From: Dromiciops gliroides
Lineage: Eukaryota; Chordata; Mammalia; Microbiotheria; Microbiotheriidae
Reading direction: 5' to 3'
Length of the DNA stretch: 64,000 nucleotides
Assembly: GCF_019393635.1 (NCBI RefSeq)
Contig: NC_057864.1
Coordinates: 469,324,617 to 469,388,616 of the forward strand
In this document: one piece after another, positions 1 through 9,345 of the stretch
Layout: each line of letters starts with the position of its first letter
How positions within the stretch are numbered: the stretch's first letter is position 1
Notes under the pieces: model-generated
What the model was told of the DNA's origin: nothing
Databases searched by the model: none
The model's input: only the letters and a program-made list of their open reading frames with translations
Made by a program: the position numbers and the translations under genes

Positions 1-99
1 TAAAGAGTTCATCAACCCAAGCGTCAGGAAGTATTTCCTTGTGTCTAACCAAACACGCACTGGCAGAAGAATCCCGGAGAAGCAGCAGACAACACCTAC

Positions 100-269
100 C
101 CAAAGTGAGTCCCATCGCGGTCGATGAAATACCGTCCCTCAGCATCGGTGGGAATGTAGTGACGCCCACTGAACATGGCTGCCAGCATGGTGTCCTCATA
201 GCGCCGCAATGTCGACAGGCGTGTGGTGAAGTACATCCCTCCGATGTTGAGTGGGACAACCTCAGGAAA
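100..269 (-). CDS. KCTD7: KCTD7 coding exon 2 (BTB/T1 domain, partial gene)
   Basis: KCTD7 is a BTB-domain adaptor for cullin-3 ubiquitin ligases. It affects neuronal membrane potential, and its human orthologue is mutated in progressive myoclonic epilepsy 3. Read on the minus strand, the exon follows TTTTTCCAG and opens FPEVVPLNIGG, then FTTRLSTL, DTMLAAMFSGRHYIP, and EGRYFIDRDGTHF. This is the first half of the tetramerisation (T1/BTB) fold of the KCTD family and matches KCTD7 closely from memory. The exon is 170 nt and ends at GG before GTAGGT, leaving phase 2 for the next exon. Reading past the donor gives an in-frame TAG, which fixes the splice site. Residues correspond to about 49-105 of a roughly 289-aa protein. 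The remaining exons lie left of base 1. Open, no damage seen. Confidence 0.95.
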
Positions 270-494
270 CTGGAAAAACAATCATTGGAGTGTTGAAATA
301 GACTGGAAGGCAGGACCAGGAACCTGGGCATCTAAAAGGAATCCTTAGCTCAGAATCACTGTGTGACCCTGGGTGAGGTGTCTGATTTCACTGCGTTTTT
401 CTTTCCTTCCCCACTTAACATACTCTACCCAAACAGGGTGAAGAGTCAGATGAGGCTGAAACAACTCAACAACCACCACCTGCAAAATGAGGAC

Positions 495-662
495 CAGCCC
501 TAGAGTCAGGAAGAGCTGACTTGGGCCTCAGATACTTATTAGCTCTATGATCCCAAACAAATCCCTTAACCCTACTGCCTCAGTTTCCTCATCTGTCAAA
601 TGAGCCAACCTCTATGGTATCTTTGCCAAGAAAGCCCCAAACGGAGTCATGAAGAGTCAGAC
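495..662 (+). repeat. SINE with RTE/BovB-like 3' tail (family B)
   Basis: A tRNA-like body with the CORE-type run CCTCAGTTTCCTCATCTG is followed by a tail ending in GTCATGAAGAGTCAGACTG, like the 3' end of RTE/BovB LINEs. Such tails let RTE machinery mobilise a SINE. The 5' part is decayed. At least seven copies of this family occur in the window. Confidence 0.65.
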
Positions 663-1144
663 TGTCTTCCCCAAGGTCACACGGCCTGTAAGTGTCAGAG
701 GTGGGTCTTCCTGACTCCGGGGCTGGCACTGTGTTCACAATGCCAAGTCACCTCTCCTCCCTCTAATGCCTCAGAATCATTCGTCTTTCACAGCCTCATT
801 AGGGCCCGGAGGTGACCCTGGGTCTCAAAGGCCCAGCCCGCTGCTCCCAGACTGGGAAAGCTTCCAGCACGGGTCAGTGATCAGAGTATGTGTCTGTCAT
901 CCTAGGAATGGCCTGGCTTACCTCGGAGGGGTTCATCATTAGGTTGACTATGACATTCTTTTCTGCCATGGGAACTCTAGAAGACCATCCTTTAAATCAC
1001 AGAGAAACCAGTCTGGGATGGAGTGGGGGAAGGGGAGCACCCACATGAATGGCAACTTAGATCCTAAGATGATGTAATAATGCTCAACAAGTGTTGGGTT
1101 CTGTAGGGGCCAAATTTTAATTCTTTACAATTCAGAGGTCGCCA

Positions 1145-1280
1145 AATCTAGAGCTGGAAGAGCCTTAGAGGTCATCTAGTTCAACCCCCACATTTGACAG
1201 AGGAGGAAACTGAGGAAGGCCTTTAAACCAGATCCTCTGACTCCAGAGCCGGAGCTCTTTCCACTGTCCTACACTACCTC
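1145..1280 (-). repeat. MIR-type SINE, antisense
   Basis: AGAGCTGGAAGAGCCTTAGA, GAGGAAACTGAGG and a block ending CTTTCCACTGTCCTAC are reverse-complement MIR/CORE-SINE landmarks. Confidence 0.6.
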
Positions 1281-1326
1281 CTTATTTACTGTCTTCTGTT
1301 TTCGATCGATCAACATAAAGTGCCTA

Positions 1327-1575
1327 CTATCAGGTGGCAGCTGGGTAGTTCAATAGATAGAGCGCTGGGACTGAAGTCAGAAAGACCCGAGTTCAAATCC
1401 TGCCTCAGATACTTACCAGTTGCATGACCTTGGGAAAGTCACTTCATAACTCTGTTTGCCTCAGTTTCCTCATCTGTAAAATGGGGATAATAATAGTATC
1501 TACCTCTCAGGGTTGTTGTGAGGATGAAATAATGTATGTAAAGTGCTCAGCACAGTGCCTGCTAAGTAAACGTTG
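1327..1575 (+). repeat. MIR-type CORE-SINE, nearly full length
   Basis: It shows the complete order: tRNA-like head with GAGTTCAAATCCTGCC, core with CCTCAGTTTCCTCATCTG and AAAATGGGGATAATAATAGT, then GGGTTGTTGTGAGGATGAAA and CAGCACAGTGCCTG. At about 250 bp it is one of the best-preserved MIR-like copies here. Confidence 0.75.
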
Positions 1576-2071
1576 CTGTTGTTGTTCTTGTTGCAATGTG
1601 TGCCTGGGCACTTGGACACAAATAACCTCATCTGATCCTCCCCTAAAACCTGTGAAGCAGATGGACTTGGCATCCTCCTCCTCACCCCTCGCCATGTTTT
1701 TACACCCAGAGAAAGGCAACCTGACCCAGTCTGTACAGCCAGGAGCCAGGGAGGCCTGTCCAGCTCACGGCCTGCCTTCTTTCAAGTAGCAGATAAAATC
1801 CCTCTTTCCGTAAGAAACTTTTCTGGGTCCCCCTTCACGTCAGTGCCTTCCTTCTGAGGTTGCCTCCATCTCATCCTGTCTCTATCTTGTTTGGACGTAG
1901 CTGCTGTTTGCAGGTTTGTCTCCCCCATTAGACTGCTCCTTGACTCAGAGACTGTGTTCTGTCTTGCTATGGATCCCCAGTGCCAGGCACACAGTAGGAC
2001 CTTCACGAACACTTGTTGACTTGATACATACTGGCTGTATGACCCTGGGCAAGTCTCTTAGTGCTCTAAAC

Positions 2072-2256
2072 CAGGGCTTCTTAAACTTTCTCCACTCATG
2101 ACCCCTTTTCTCCTGAGAAATTTTTATGCAACCCAGGTATATAAGTCAATAAAATAGAAGTACGTAACCTTTTACTGTTGCCAAATTTTTCATGACCCCC
2201 CACATTCAGTTACATGACCCCATCTGGGGTCAAGACCCACAGTTTAAGAAGCTTTG
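2072..2256. mobile_element. hAT-type MITE with terminal inverted repeats
   Basis: The 185-bp element starts CAGGGCTTCTTAAAC and ends GTTTAAGAAGCTTTG, giving imperfect inverted repeats. Internal landmarks are CATGACCCC motifs and GGGGTCAAGACCCACAG, as in old mammalian Charlie-type MITEs. The 8 bp before it (CTCTAAAC) match GTTTAAAC at 2414-2421 in 6 of 8 positions. That second copy is now separated from the element by a SINE that landed at its right edge. Confidence 0.7.
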
Positions 2257-2259
2257 GTA

Positions 2260-2404
2260 GGGGCAGCTAGGTGGAGCAGTGGATAAAGCACCAGCCCTGG
2301 ATTCAGGAGGACCTGAGTTCAAATCTAGACTCAGACACTTGACACTAGCTGTGTGACCCTGGGCAAGTCACTTAATCCTCATTGCCCAGCCCCCCCCCCA
2401 AAAG
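2260..2404 (+). repeat. tRNA-derived marsupial SINE (family A, WSINE1/WALLSI-like)
   Basis: This entry describes the dominant family. The order is GGGGCAGCTAGGTGG (A-box-like), CCTGAGTTCAAATC (B box), CAGACACTTGACACT, TAGCTGTGTGACCCTGGGCA, AGTCACTTAA, then a short C/A-rich tail. Length is about 145 bp. It would be transcribed by RNA polymerase III and mobilised by L1 in trans. Here it is inserted at the right edge of a hAT MITE, with a decayed duplication around CTTTGGT. Confidence 0.85.
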
Positions 2405-2552
2405 CATCTTTGGTTTAAACAAGGAGTGTCAAATAGCCCACTGCAATAACACTCTCTGATGCAGCCCAAATGAGATTAAGATGTCATCAGAAAAAATATT
2501 TAACAAAATACATTTTTAAATATATTAATAAATATAATATATTAACACATAC

Positions 2553-2785
2553 AGTGGATAGAGTCAGGAAGATTCATCTCTCTGAGTTCAGATCTGGCCT
2601 CAGATACTTCCAAGCTGTGTGACCCTGGGCAAGTCACTTCACCCTGTTTGCCTCAGTTTCCTCATCTATAAAAGGAGCTGGAGAAGGACATGGCAAAACC
2701 ACTCCAGTATCTCTGCCAAGAAAACCCCCAATCAGGGTGGCTGAGAGTCCGTCATGATTGAAGATTGCATGACAACAAAATTCAT
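2553..2785 (+). repeat. SINE family B with RTE-like tail
   Basis: GAGTTCAGATCTGGCCTCAG and GTTTGCCTCAGTTTCCTCAT are followed by GAGCTGGAGAAGGACATGGC and GCCAAGAAAACCCCCAATCA, ending near a decayed GAGTCCGTCATGATTGAAGA tail. The head is truncated. Confidence 0.7.
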
Positions 2786-4323
2786 ATTAACACGTAAGCT
2801 TCTATTAACCAATTAAGCTTCTCGTTTCCATTAATAACTAAAATGCATTCATATAAATAATGCTGATAGGATCAGCATGAGGACCGCATGTGAGGATCCC
2901 CGTGCATGGCTTAGTGGCTCCCATTTCTATCTGGTCTTGACTCCTCCAATGTAGACAACTGCAAGGCTGGCAGGTGCTGACCTGCATTGGTGGGGGGAGT
3001 TTCCGAACTAGGAGTTCCTTATACTAATGACTCCAGTCTTTTTCTCTAGTAGTTTTATAGATGAGGAAATGGAGGCACAGAGTTTAAGTGTGAGCTTGAG
3101 GGAAACTTAAAGATGAGTTCCAAATCAGGAAACTTATAGGCATAAATGAGCATTTTGACTAAGTCCATGACTCCTTATAGCCCGGGGCTCAGGGGAAGGT
3201 CTCCTGGGATAGGTCTTAGAATTCTCCTTTGGGAGAATAAACACCGAGAATAAACAGCACCTGAGGTTTCCAGGAGCCCCTTCCTTCCAATAGCTCAAGG
3301 GACTCAGCACCTACCCTTTTGTTTAGATCCAAAATCCCAAACTTCCAGTGACAATCACTCTCCCCTTTGTTAAGAGCTGGAGGGCCAGTAGAGACCTGAC
3401 ACAGGGCCGATTTGTCCAAGGTCATTCAGACAGGTGACTACACCGGAAAAAGAACCCAGGTGTCCTGTTTTCCCATCTAGAGGACACTGACTGTGCGGCT
3501 TCAGAGCCCCTCCCCATCTTACGGGGTGCTGCATCCTTTTTCATAGGCCACATGGTAGCACAGGTTCCCCCAGACCAGTGGCTGTCCCAAGTACTTCACC
3601 CGCAGGGCTCACCCCAGGGAGCGTCCCCCCCCCCCCCATATACACACTGTCTTTTCCCAGGCTCCTCAGTTCATCTCAGGTAGAGACAGTAAAAAGATGG
3701 AGTCTCCCATTCATAAACAACACAGAAGAAGCCACATTACATCAGAGTACAGCAGCTGGGGTGGGGGTAGGGGATGGTGGAGAAGAGGGGAGGGAGGCAG
3801 CCCCGGCTTGGTCTTGTGGACTGAGAGACACACCCCCTATCTGGTCAGCCTTGTACCATCGGTTCACTCCTAATATTCTTCTCCTCCCCCTGGACATCTG
3901 GGCAATGGAGTTAAGTTGGAAAAAAATTTGAAAAGCTTGTTACTCGATTCTCATGACCTCTAAAATTCCTGGGGTCCCAAAGTCCCCCTCGAACTAGGAA
4001 AAGGGTAGAAATGAATATTTGAGGGCTCCCCCTGCTAACATGGGACTCAAGGGAAAGGACCCCAGCGTCCTGGAGAGCTAGGGCTCAGAGGAAAAAAAAA
4101 TAAGATGCACTCCACCCCTTTTTGGGGAAATAGGGTGGGGAACTTTCCTCTCTCCTCATGCCCCTGTGGTCTGTGGTCGCTTCCAGGCCAAAGACACTCC
4201 AATTAGGCTTTTGTCCCTCCCCTCCCCTCCCTGTCCACACTTTCCCACACCCCCAGGTGTCTGCCACGGACAGAGAGGTGGGAGTAGGAGGCCTGCCCCC
4301 CAGCCCCATCCCGACCCCCTCAC

Positions 4324-4467
4324 CTCCTGGGGCAGCAGGGGCAGCGCATGCCCAGCCTGGGTGGCCGTGGGGGTGGCAGGCTCCTGAAAGTCGTCTTCAG
4401 CGTCCGAGCTGGACATGGCATCATCCGGGCGACGGCTGGCTGGCTCCCGCCCTGTGACTACCACCAT
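4324..4467 (-). CDS. KCTD7: KCTD7 coding exon 1 (start codon exon)
   Basis: The 48-codon exon starts MVVVTGREPASRRPDDAM and ends HALPLLPQE before donor GTGAG. This N-terminus precedes the BTB domain in KCTD7, and I know of no other KCTD paralogue with it. It is acidic and Ser/Thr/Pro-rich in the middle, as expected for the flexible leader. The chosen ATG sits in GAGGGATGG, with purine at -3 and G at +4. The phase is 0, so it joins directly to exon 2 at 269. The exon lies inside a GC-rich promoter region, as expected of a first exon. Differences from human KCTD7 (recalled) are few substitutions and no indels. Confidence 0.95.
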
Positions 4468-4605
4468 CCCTCTGGCTCTGGGCAGCTGGGGGGAGGCGAG
4501 GCTGGGGAGGGGGAAGGGCCGGCTAAGGTGGGGTGGGGGTGGGGGATGAGCGGGGAGGGCTGGGGCCGGGGGACAGAGCTAGAGTAGAGGGCAGCTGGGC
4601 ATGAT

Positions 4606-4622
4606 GGGGGCGGGGAGGGGCG
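4606..4622. promoter_or_regulatory. GC boxes (Sp/KLF-type)
   Basis: GGGGGCGGGG is followed directly by AGGGGCG, about 140 bp upstream of the KCTD7 start codon. This fits Sp1-type binding near the transcription start of a TATA-less promoter. Confidence 0.55.
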
Positions 4623-4919
4623 TGCCTCCGCAGCCTGCCAGGTGAGCTGGGTCAAGGCTGGGAGGAAGGGGCAGCCAGATGTGAGGTGGGGGAGGGGCGG
4701 CCAGATGTGGCTGAGGATAAAGGGCAGCTGGGGCCCGCCCAGGCGCAGGACCGGAGGACCAGGGGGTGGGGACCTGGGATCCTGCCCTCGCTCCCTCCCT
4801 CTCCCGGCTCTCTCACAAGCTCAGCCTCCCGCCCCACGGCAGCACCAGGACCAAGGCAGGACCAGACTGCCTCTCCTCCCTCCCTGCCTGCCCTGGGGCC
4901 AGCCGAGCCGAGCCTCCCC

Positions 4920-5054
4920 ATTGGCTCAGCGCCCCGGCTGGCCCACCCCCTGATTGGCAGGGGCGCTGCCCAGTCCGGGCCAGACAGAGAGCCCGGCCAG
5001 GGCGTGAGTGGCTGCCAGGCTGCTGGGCCGCCTTCCCTGCCAGGCTCCGATTGG
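4920..5054 (-). promoter_or_regulatory. cluster of three CCAAT boxes (NF-Y type)
   Basis: ATTGG(C) occurs at 4920-4924, 4953-4957 and 5050-5054 on the plus strand, so all three read CCAAT on the KCTD7 strand. The first two are 33 bp apart, about three helical turns, as in NF-Y-driven promoters. They lie 450-590 bp upstream of the ATG, which would place the start site near 4820-4880 if they act at the usual -60 to -100. Confidence 0.55.
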
Positions 5055-5255
5055 CTCTCGGGCTGGCACGCTCCTTCTCCCGACCCTCTGCGTCTCTCTT
5101 GGAGTGAGGACATCAGCCCACGGGGCTGGGAGGGGGAGTGCCCCCTCCGCTTGGGGACCTGCAGCCTCTGCTGGGCTGACGGGGCCCTTCTTGGCTGGCC
5201 CGAGGCTGCCCCGCCCTCGGGGTGGGGGGGAAGGAAAGGAGGCGGGCGCTCTGCC

Positions 5256-5269
5256 GTAACCATGGCAAC
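5256..5269. promoter_or_regulatory. RFX X-box match
   Basis: GTAACCATGGCAAC fits the RFX consensus GTNRCC-N0-3-RGYAAC at every defined position with a 2-bp spacer. It lies at the outer edge of the GC-rich promoter, about 790 bp upstream of the KCTD7 ATG. Confidence 0.55.
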
Positions 5270-5649
5270 AGGATCCGTGCTGCATCTGCCTGTCCTCCAA
5301 TTCCCTCCCATCCCCTAAGAACTGGGAGGGCCCATCTCCAATGACCCTGGCCTTGGCCATGACCTCTGCAATGGGGGGGGGGGGGAGGAGGCTTGCTGGG
5401 CGGATGTCTGAGCGGTCAGGAGGCCTGGGGTGGAATCCTAGGCCCACCACTGACTGCGTGACCTTGAGGGAGACACCCCCCCCCCCGCGCGCGCACTCTG
5501 GGTCTCAGTGTCCCCCAAAAATGAGGGCTTTGAACCAGAGCGGGTCGGACCACTGAGGACCCTCCCAGCTCCATCTCTCCCGGCTCCGTGAAGGTCTCCA
5601 TCATGCTAGGGCATGTGGTGTGAACAAAGAAGCTGTAACATGTTTCTGC

Positions 5650-5815
5650 TCTGGAGTCAGGGGACCTGAGTTCAAATCACACCTTACTTCCTGCTGGTAA
5701 TTACTACCCGTGTGACTTGGGTAAGTCACTCGACCTCTTTGCCAATGTAAAATGAAGAGCTGAGCCCCCGATGACTTCTAGGGTCCTTTCCAGTTCTAAA
5801 GTCCGGAGCCTATGA
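5650..5815 (+). repeat. MIR-type SINE fragment
   Basis: GGACCTGAGTTCAAATCACA, GTGTGACTTGGGTAAGTCAC and TTTCCAGTTCTAAAGTC follow the MIR/CORE order, decayed. Confidence 0.55.
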
Positions 5816-5999
5816 ACTAGAAAGGGCAGAGAATTATTTCTTATACAACTGTGGTTTGACTCCTAGTGTCATATAGAAGGAGCTTAATAAGTATGTCCTT
5901 CAATCCTAACAAAGGATTTACATTTTAGTTGCCACCCTTTGTTTTTTCTACCACTTCTATTTCCTAAAATATCCCTTCCTTCCTAGAACCATCCTATAG

Positions 6000-6142
6000 C
6001 AAAATGCCCTTAGATCAAGTCTATCTTTTGAGCTACATCATTTCCTTTTAGATGCTACTATCTCAAGTATGTTTGCTATTTGGGTCCAGCTGAGAAAGTC
6101 CCAAGTCCCCCCTTGGTTTCGACCCTGCTAGCACTGGATTCA
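6000..6142 (+). repeat. unclassified repeat, copy 1 of a direct pair
   Basis: About 143 bp carrying TTTTGAGCTACATCATTTCC and TCAAGTATGTTTGCT recur in the same orientation at about 7888-8043, with clear but diverged similarity. I cannot assign a family. Confidence 0.6.
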
Positions 6143-6660
6143 TAAAAAAGTGGTGGTAAACAGTTCAGCAAAACTAATCAACACATCAAACAAAAGTAAA
6201 TTTATATTTCCATTCTGAACCTCAGTAAATAAAGGAGGAAAGTCCCTTCTCATAACTCTTCTTTGGGAGACCTAGCTTCTAATTTCACAGCCTTCAGTTT
6301 TGTTTCTTTTCTCATTGTTGTTCTTTCCATTATATGGTAGTCATTATATATAATGGGTGTCACTGGCCGGGAGACATTGTATACATTATTTTTCTGTTTC
6401 TGCTATTTTCATTCTGCATCTATTCCTATAACCCTTCCCATGCTTCTCTAAATTTATCATATTTAGCATTCCTTATAGTACAGCAATATTTCTATTTATT
6501 CTGCTTTCCATTACATTATAAGGGAGTTTATTCAGCCATCCCCCAGTCAATGGGCTCCTACTTTATTTCCAATTCTTTGTTACCTTAAAAATGCTATTAT
6601 AAATGGGTTGTATTGGTATATATGGGTTTGCTTTTTTTCCCCTGAAACCATCCCCTTCAT
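6143..6660 (-). mobile_element. L1 3' region, antisense, old
   Basis: The tract TTGTTGTTCTTTCCATTATA ... GTATACATTATTTTTCTG ... TTCAGCCATCCCCCAGTCAA ... TCCAATTCTTTGTTACC ... GGTATATATGGG is the antisense of the conserved L1 ORF2 C-terminal and 3' UTR stretch (sense: cccaattgatgggca-like, then imperfect). It is heavily diverged. Confidence 0.6.
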
Positions 6661-7371
6661 AATTTCTTGTAGCACAACAGTATTCCAAAGTGTTAGAGAT
6701 TTAAGGTATGTCCACAATGTCCCTATGAATGGCTGAGGGAGGGTGGAGATGAAGGCTATCTATGGACAGGATGAGAAAAAGATGAAGAGTTTTGCAGGCC
6801 CTATACACTTATATAGAGGCCACCTCAGCTGTGGGATTCATATGTCTCACGACATCCAAAGAGTCCACAAATAATGAGCCTCACTGATATTTCTCTTTTG
6901 TCACACTAAGTCAAAGGACGCATTAGCTGAAATCAAGAAGCATTCAATAACAGCAGGAGAAAATGACTAAGAAGGAAAATCACAGCTTGAGGCACACATA
7001 AAGGGGCATACTCTCCCACTCTTCTGCTGGTGGGAGTAGAAACATGCATAATAAGGAAATTTGTGTCCAGGAACACATATGGAAGAGAGAACAAACATAA
7101 TAAACATTCACAGTTAGGAAAACAAATGCCCATCGAACTGCATCCCAGCTGGAAACTCTTTCTGCTTTTGAAACTGATTTTTGCTGCTTCCCCAAAGAAC
7201 TGCTGATATCATCTGCTGGGCTGCTTTTTTTGTTGAGCTCTGAGCTGCTGGTATCATTTGTTGTGTGTTTTTTTAAATAATCCTATTTTTATTGATATCT
7301 TTTGTTTCTTCATCACCTTAATGTCTAAACATCCTCCCCACCTCCTTGTCTATGAGCTCTCTTAAAGATTT

Positions 7372-7512
7372 CTTTTTTAAGTGAGGCAATTGGGGTTGTG
7401 ACTTGCCCAGGGTCACACAGCTAGTAAGTGTCAAGTGTCTGAGGCTGGATTTGAACTCAGGTCCTCCTGACTCCAGGGCCGATGCTCTATCCACTGCGCC
7501 ACCTAGCTGCCC
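7372..7512 (-). repeat. SINE family A, antisense
   Basis: It runs from a T-rich tail to CACCTAGCTGCCCC. The target duplication CTCTCTTAAAGATTT flanks it at 7357-7371 and 7513-7527, perfect over 15 bp. Confidence 0.9.
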
Positions 7513-7545
7513 CTCTCTTAAAGATTTTTAAAAAGAGAGAGGACA

Positions 7546-7693
7546 GGGGCAGCTAGGTGGCTCAATGGATAAAGCACGGGACTTGGATTCAAGAGTACCT
7601 GAGTTCAAATCCAACCTCAGACACTTGACACTTACTAGCTGTGTGACCCTGGCAAGTCACTTAACCCCCATTGCTCTGAAAAGAAAAAAGAAA
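7546..7693 (+). repeat. SINE family A
   Basis: It starts GGGGCAGCTAGGTGGCTCAA and ends in an A/G-rich tail. Thirty-three bp from the previous copy and opposite in orientation, the two form a potential inverted-repeat hairpin. Confidence 0.85.
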
Positions 7694-7887
7694 AGATGGG
7701 GAAAGCACTCCCTAGTGGGTGAGTTTTCTGTGCTGGGCTGCCATCTTCTGGCTTTGCTGGATTACAGCTACTATGTAGTGTCTTCCTCACAGGGGAGTAG
7801 TCACCACTCCTTATGTGCATCCACCCCATGGCATCACTATTATTTCAGTTCTTTGGTGAGTCAGAGCTGAAGCTAGCACCCAGCCAG

Positions 7888-8043
7888 TCAGCAGAAGGCC
7901 CTTAGGCCAACTCTATCTTTTGAGCTACATCATTTCCTTCTAGATGCTACTACCTCAAGTATGTTTGCTGTTTGGGTCCAACTGAGAAAATTCCTTTCAA
8001 CTCCTTCATTTGGTTTCAACCTAGCTAGCACTGGGCCCATGCA
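7888..8043 (+). repeat. unclassified repeat, copy 2 of a direct pair
   Basis: This is the partner of the repeat at 6000-6142. Shared blocks include TCTTTTGAGCTACATCATTT and GCTAGCACTGG at the far end. Confidence 0.6.
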
Positions 8044-8258
8044 AATTATCCTAGAACTTCATTTAACAGACTAATGGGGCGGGGTAGATCAACTGACCTT
8101 TGTTCTATATTCCCAGTGGGACCAAAATGACCACTCTACACACACAGAGAGAAATGTATACATATATATGTGCACACATGCCATCCATATGTGTATGTAT
8201 CTGTATATATACACATATGTACACACATTCATGCATGCATACATATACATGGTATCTT

Positions 8259-8313
8259 AAAAGTCTTAGTGTAGTTTTAAGTTATTAAAAATCAAAACTG
8301 CACTAAGAATTTT
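8259..8313. repeat. short MITE-like perfect hairpin
   Basis: Arm AAAAGTCTTAGTGTAGTTTT (8259-8278) pairs with 8294-8313 at 18 of 20 positions around a 15-nt loop. It is followed by GGGACA. The design resembles minimal mariner-type MITEs, but I cannot name the family. Confidence 0.6.
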
Positions 8314-8323
8314 GGGACAAGAC

Positions 8324-8325
<2 letters not shown>

Positions 8326-8356
<31 letters not shown>
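8326..8356. repeat. (TG)n microsatellite
   Basis: About 15 TG units run directly downstream of the hairpin element. An impure TG/TA/CA tract also lies upstream at about 8150-8250. Confidence 0.9.
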
Positions 8357-8363
<7 letters not shown>

Positions 8364-8389
8364 AGCTCTTTGTCAGTCTTTATTATACT

Positions 8390-8930
8390 AATTTTTTTTT
8401 AAGTAGTTAAAAACTTCTTCACAGGCCCTAGACACAGTACCAATTGGAACCAATGGGCCCTGGTCATGGGATTTAAGAAGGTTGAGGAGTTGAGTGTCCA
8501 GATTATTAGAAGGGTTACCAATAAGTATTATGATTGCCCTAAGGATAATGTAGGGGAGAGCGGAGAGAAATTGTAAAACCAAGTTTATTGGTTTATCAAA
8601 TTATCAAGGACGCAGGAGTGTATTCAGGAGGTTAATAGATTGTGGTGGCAAGGATTGGAAGAAGGTAGTATAATTGAGTGGTACGAAGCACTCAAGGAGA
8701 AGAGGTTGTTGAGTGATGGCGGCATGATTAGAGTCTGAAAGCAGCTGTGAGGAGAAGAGATCCTGTAAGTCTGGTGATAGGAGAGAAGAGGTATAGCCAT
8801 TAGTGGGGGCATTGATGGATTGGTCATCCTTGGAGGAAAGTCAGATTTCAGTCCTTTCCCGAAGGTGGAAGATCAAGGATTAAGGACATTTTATTTACAA
8901 AGGAGCAATGAAAGGAACAGGGAGTTTGGG
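8390..8930. other. unrecognised sequence
   Basis: No SINE, L1, MIR or hAT landmark is visible and no plausible exon is seen. An ancient L2-like origin is possible because of purine-rich GGAAG runs, but this is a guess. Confidence 0.3.
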
Positions 8931-8948
8931 TTTGGTTTGGTTTGGTTT

Positions 8949-9119
8949 TTCATCATGGATCTCTTTGCAATCAGGTGAAGCCAATGTCCCTGTTCTCAGA
9001 ATAATATTTATAAGTGCATAAAATAAAACAGATCAGATTATAAAGAAAATCCATAATATTGACATAGTTATCAAATTTTTTAAAACACAGGTTTATAGAC
9101 CCCTGGTTGAGAACCTCTG
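8949..9119. mobile_element. hAT-type MITE copy
   Basis: TTCTCAGAATAATATTTATA, GTGCATAAAATAAAACA and the terminal CCCCTGGTTGAGAACCTCTG match the element at 10051-10417 in opposite orientation. The left inverted repeat is decayed. Confidence 0.55.
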
Positions 9120-9345
9120 GTGTGGTGGAAAGAGAGCTAGACTGGGAATCAAGAGGAAGCTGGGTTCAAATTATGCCAATGACATTTACTTGGAGTGGGA
9201 CCACAGGCAAATCATTTTAACTTCTGAGTCTGTTTTTTCATCTGTAAAATGTGGGTGATAATATGCATAGCAGTTACTTCTCAGGGTGGTTGTCCCGACT
9301 CAAAGGGAGTAACGGGTAAAGGGCTTTGGAAACCTTAAAAGTGCC
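9120..9345 (+). repeat. MIR-type SINE
   Basis: AGAGAGCTAGACTGGGAATC, GGGTTCAAATTATGCC, TTTTCATCTGTAAAATGTGG and TTCTCAGGGTGGTTGT are in the right order. Confidence 0.7.

Larger units (their letters stand above)
270..4323 (-). other. KCTD7: KCTD7 intron 1
   Basis: The 4,054-bp intron has donor GTGAG beside 4323 and acceptor TTTTTCCAG beside 270. It holds RTE-tail SINEs, MIR copies, one hAT MITE and one A-type SINE between 495 and 2785. From 2790 to 4323 I recognise no repeat apart from short homopolymer C runs near 3628. No other gene is supported. Confidence 0.85.
4330..5310 (-). promoter_or_regulatory. KCTD7: GC-rich (CpG-island-like) promoter of KCTD7
   Basis: This is the most GC- and CpG-rich kilobase of the window. 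It covers exon 1 and extends upstream of the minus-strand gene, has no recognisable interspersed repeat and no TATA box at an obvious place. GC boxes, three CCAAT boxes and an RFX-type X-box lie within it. Transcription probably starts between about 4480 and 4900; no single start can be assigned by eye. Confidence 0.75.

Noticed and set aside
4652-5450. Several 100-220-codon frames on both strands upstream of KCTD7
   Set aside because: GC-rich promoter sequence has few stop codons. The proteins are Pro/Gly/Arg/Ser-rich without domains, and overlap each other in all frames.
6000-8043. Direct repeat pair as long terminal repeats of a retrovirus-like element
   Set aside because: No TG...CA termini, primer-binding site or gag/pol-like frame was seen between them. 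Kept only as an unclassified repeat pair.
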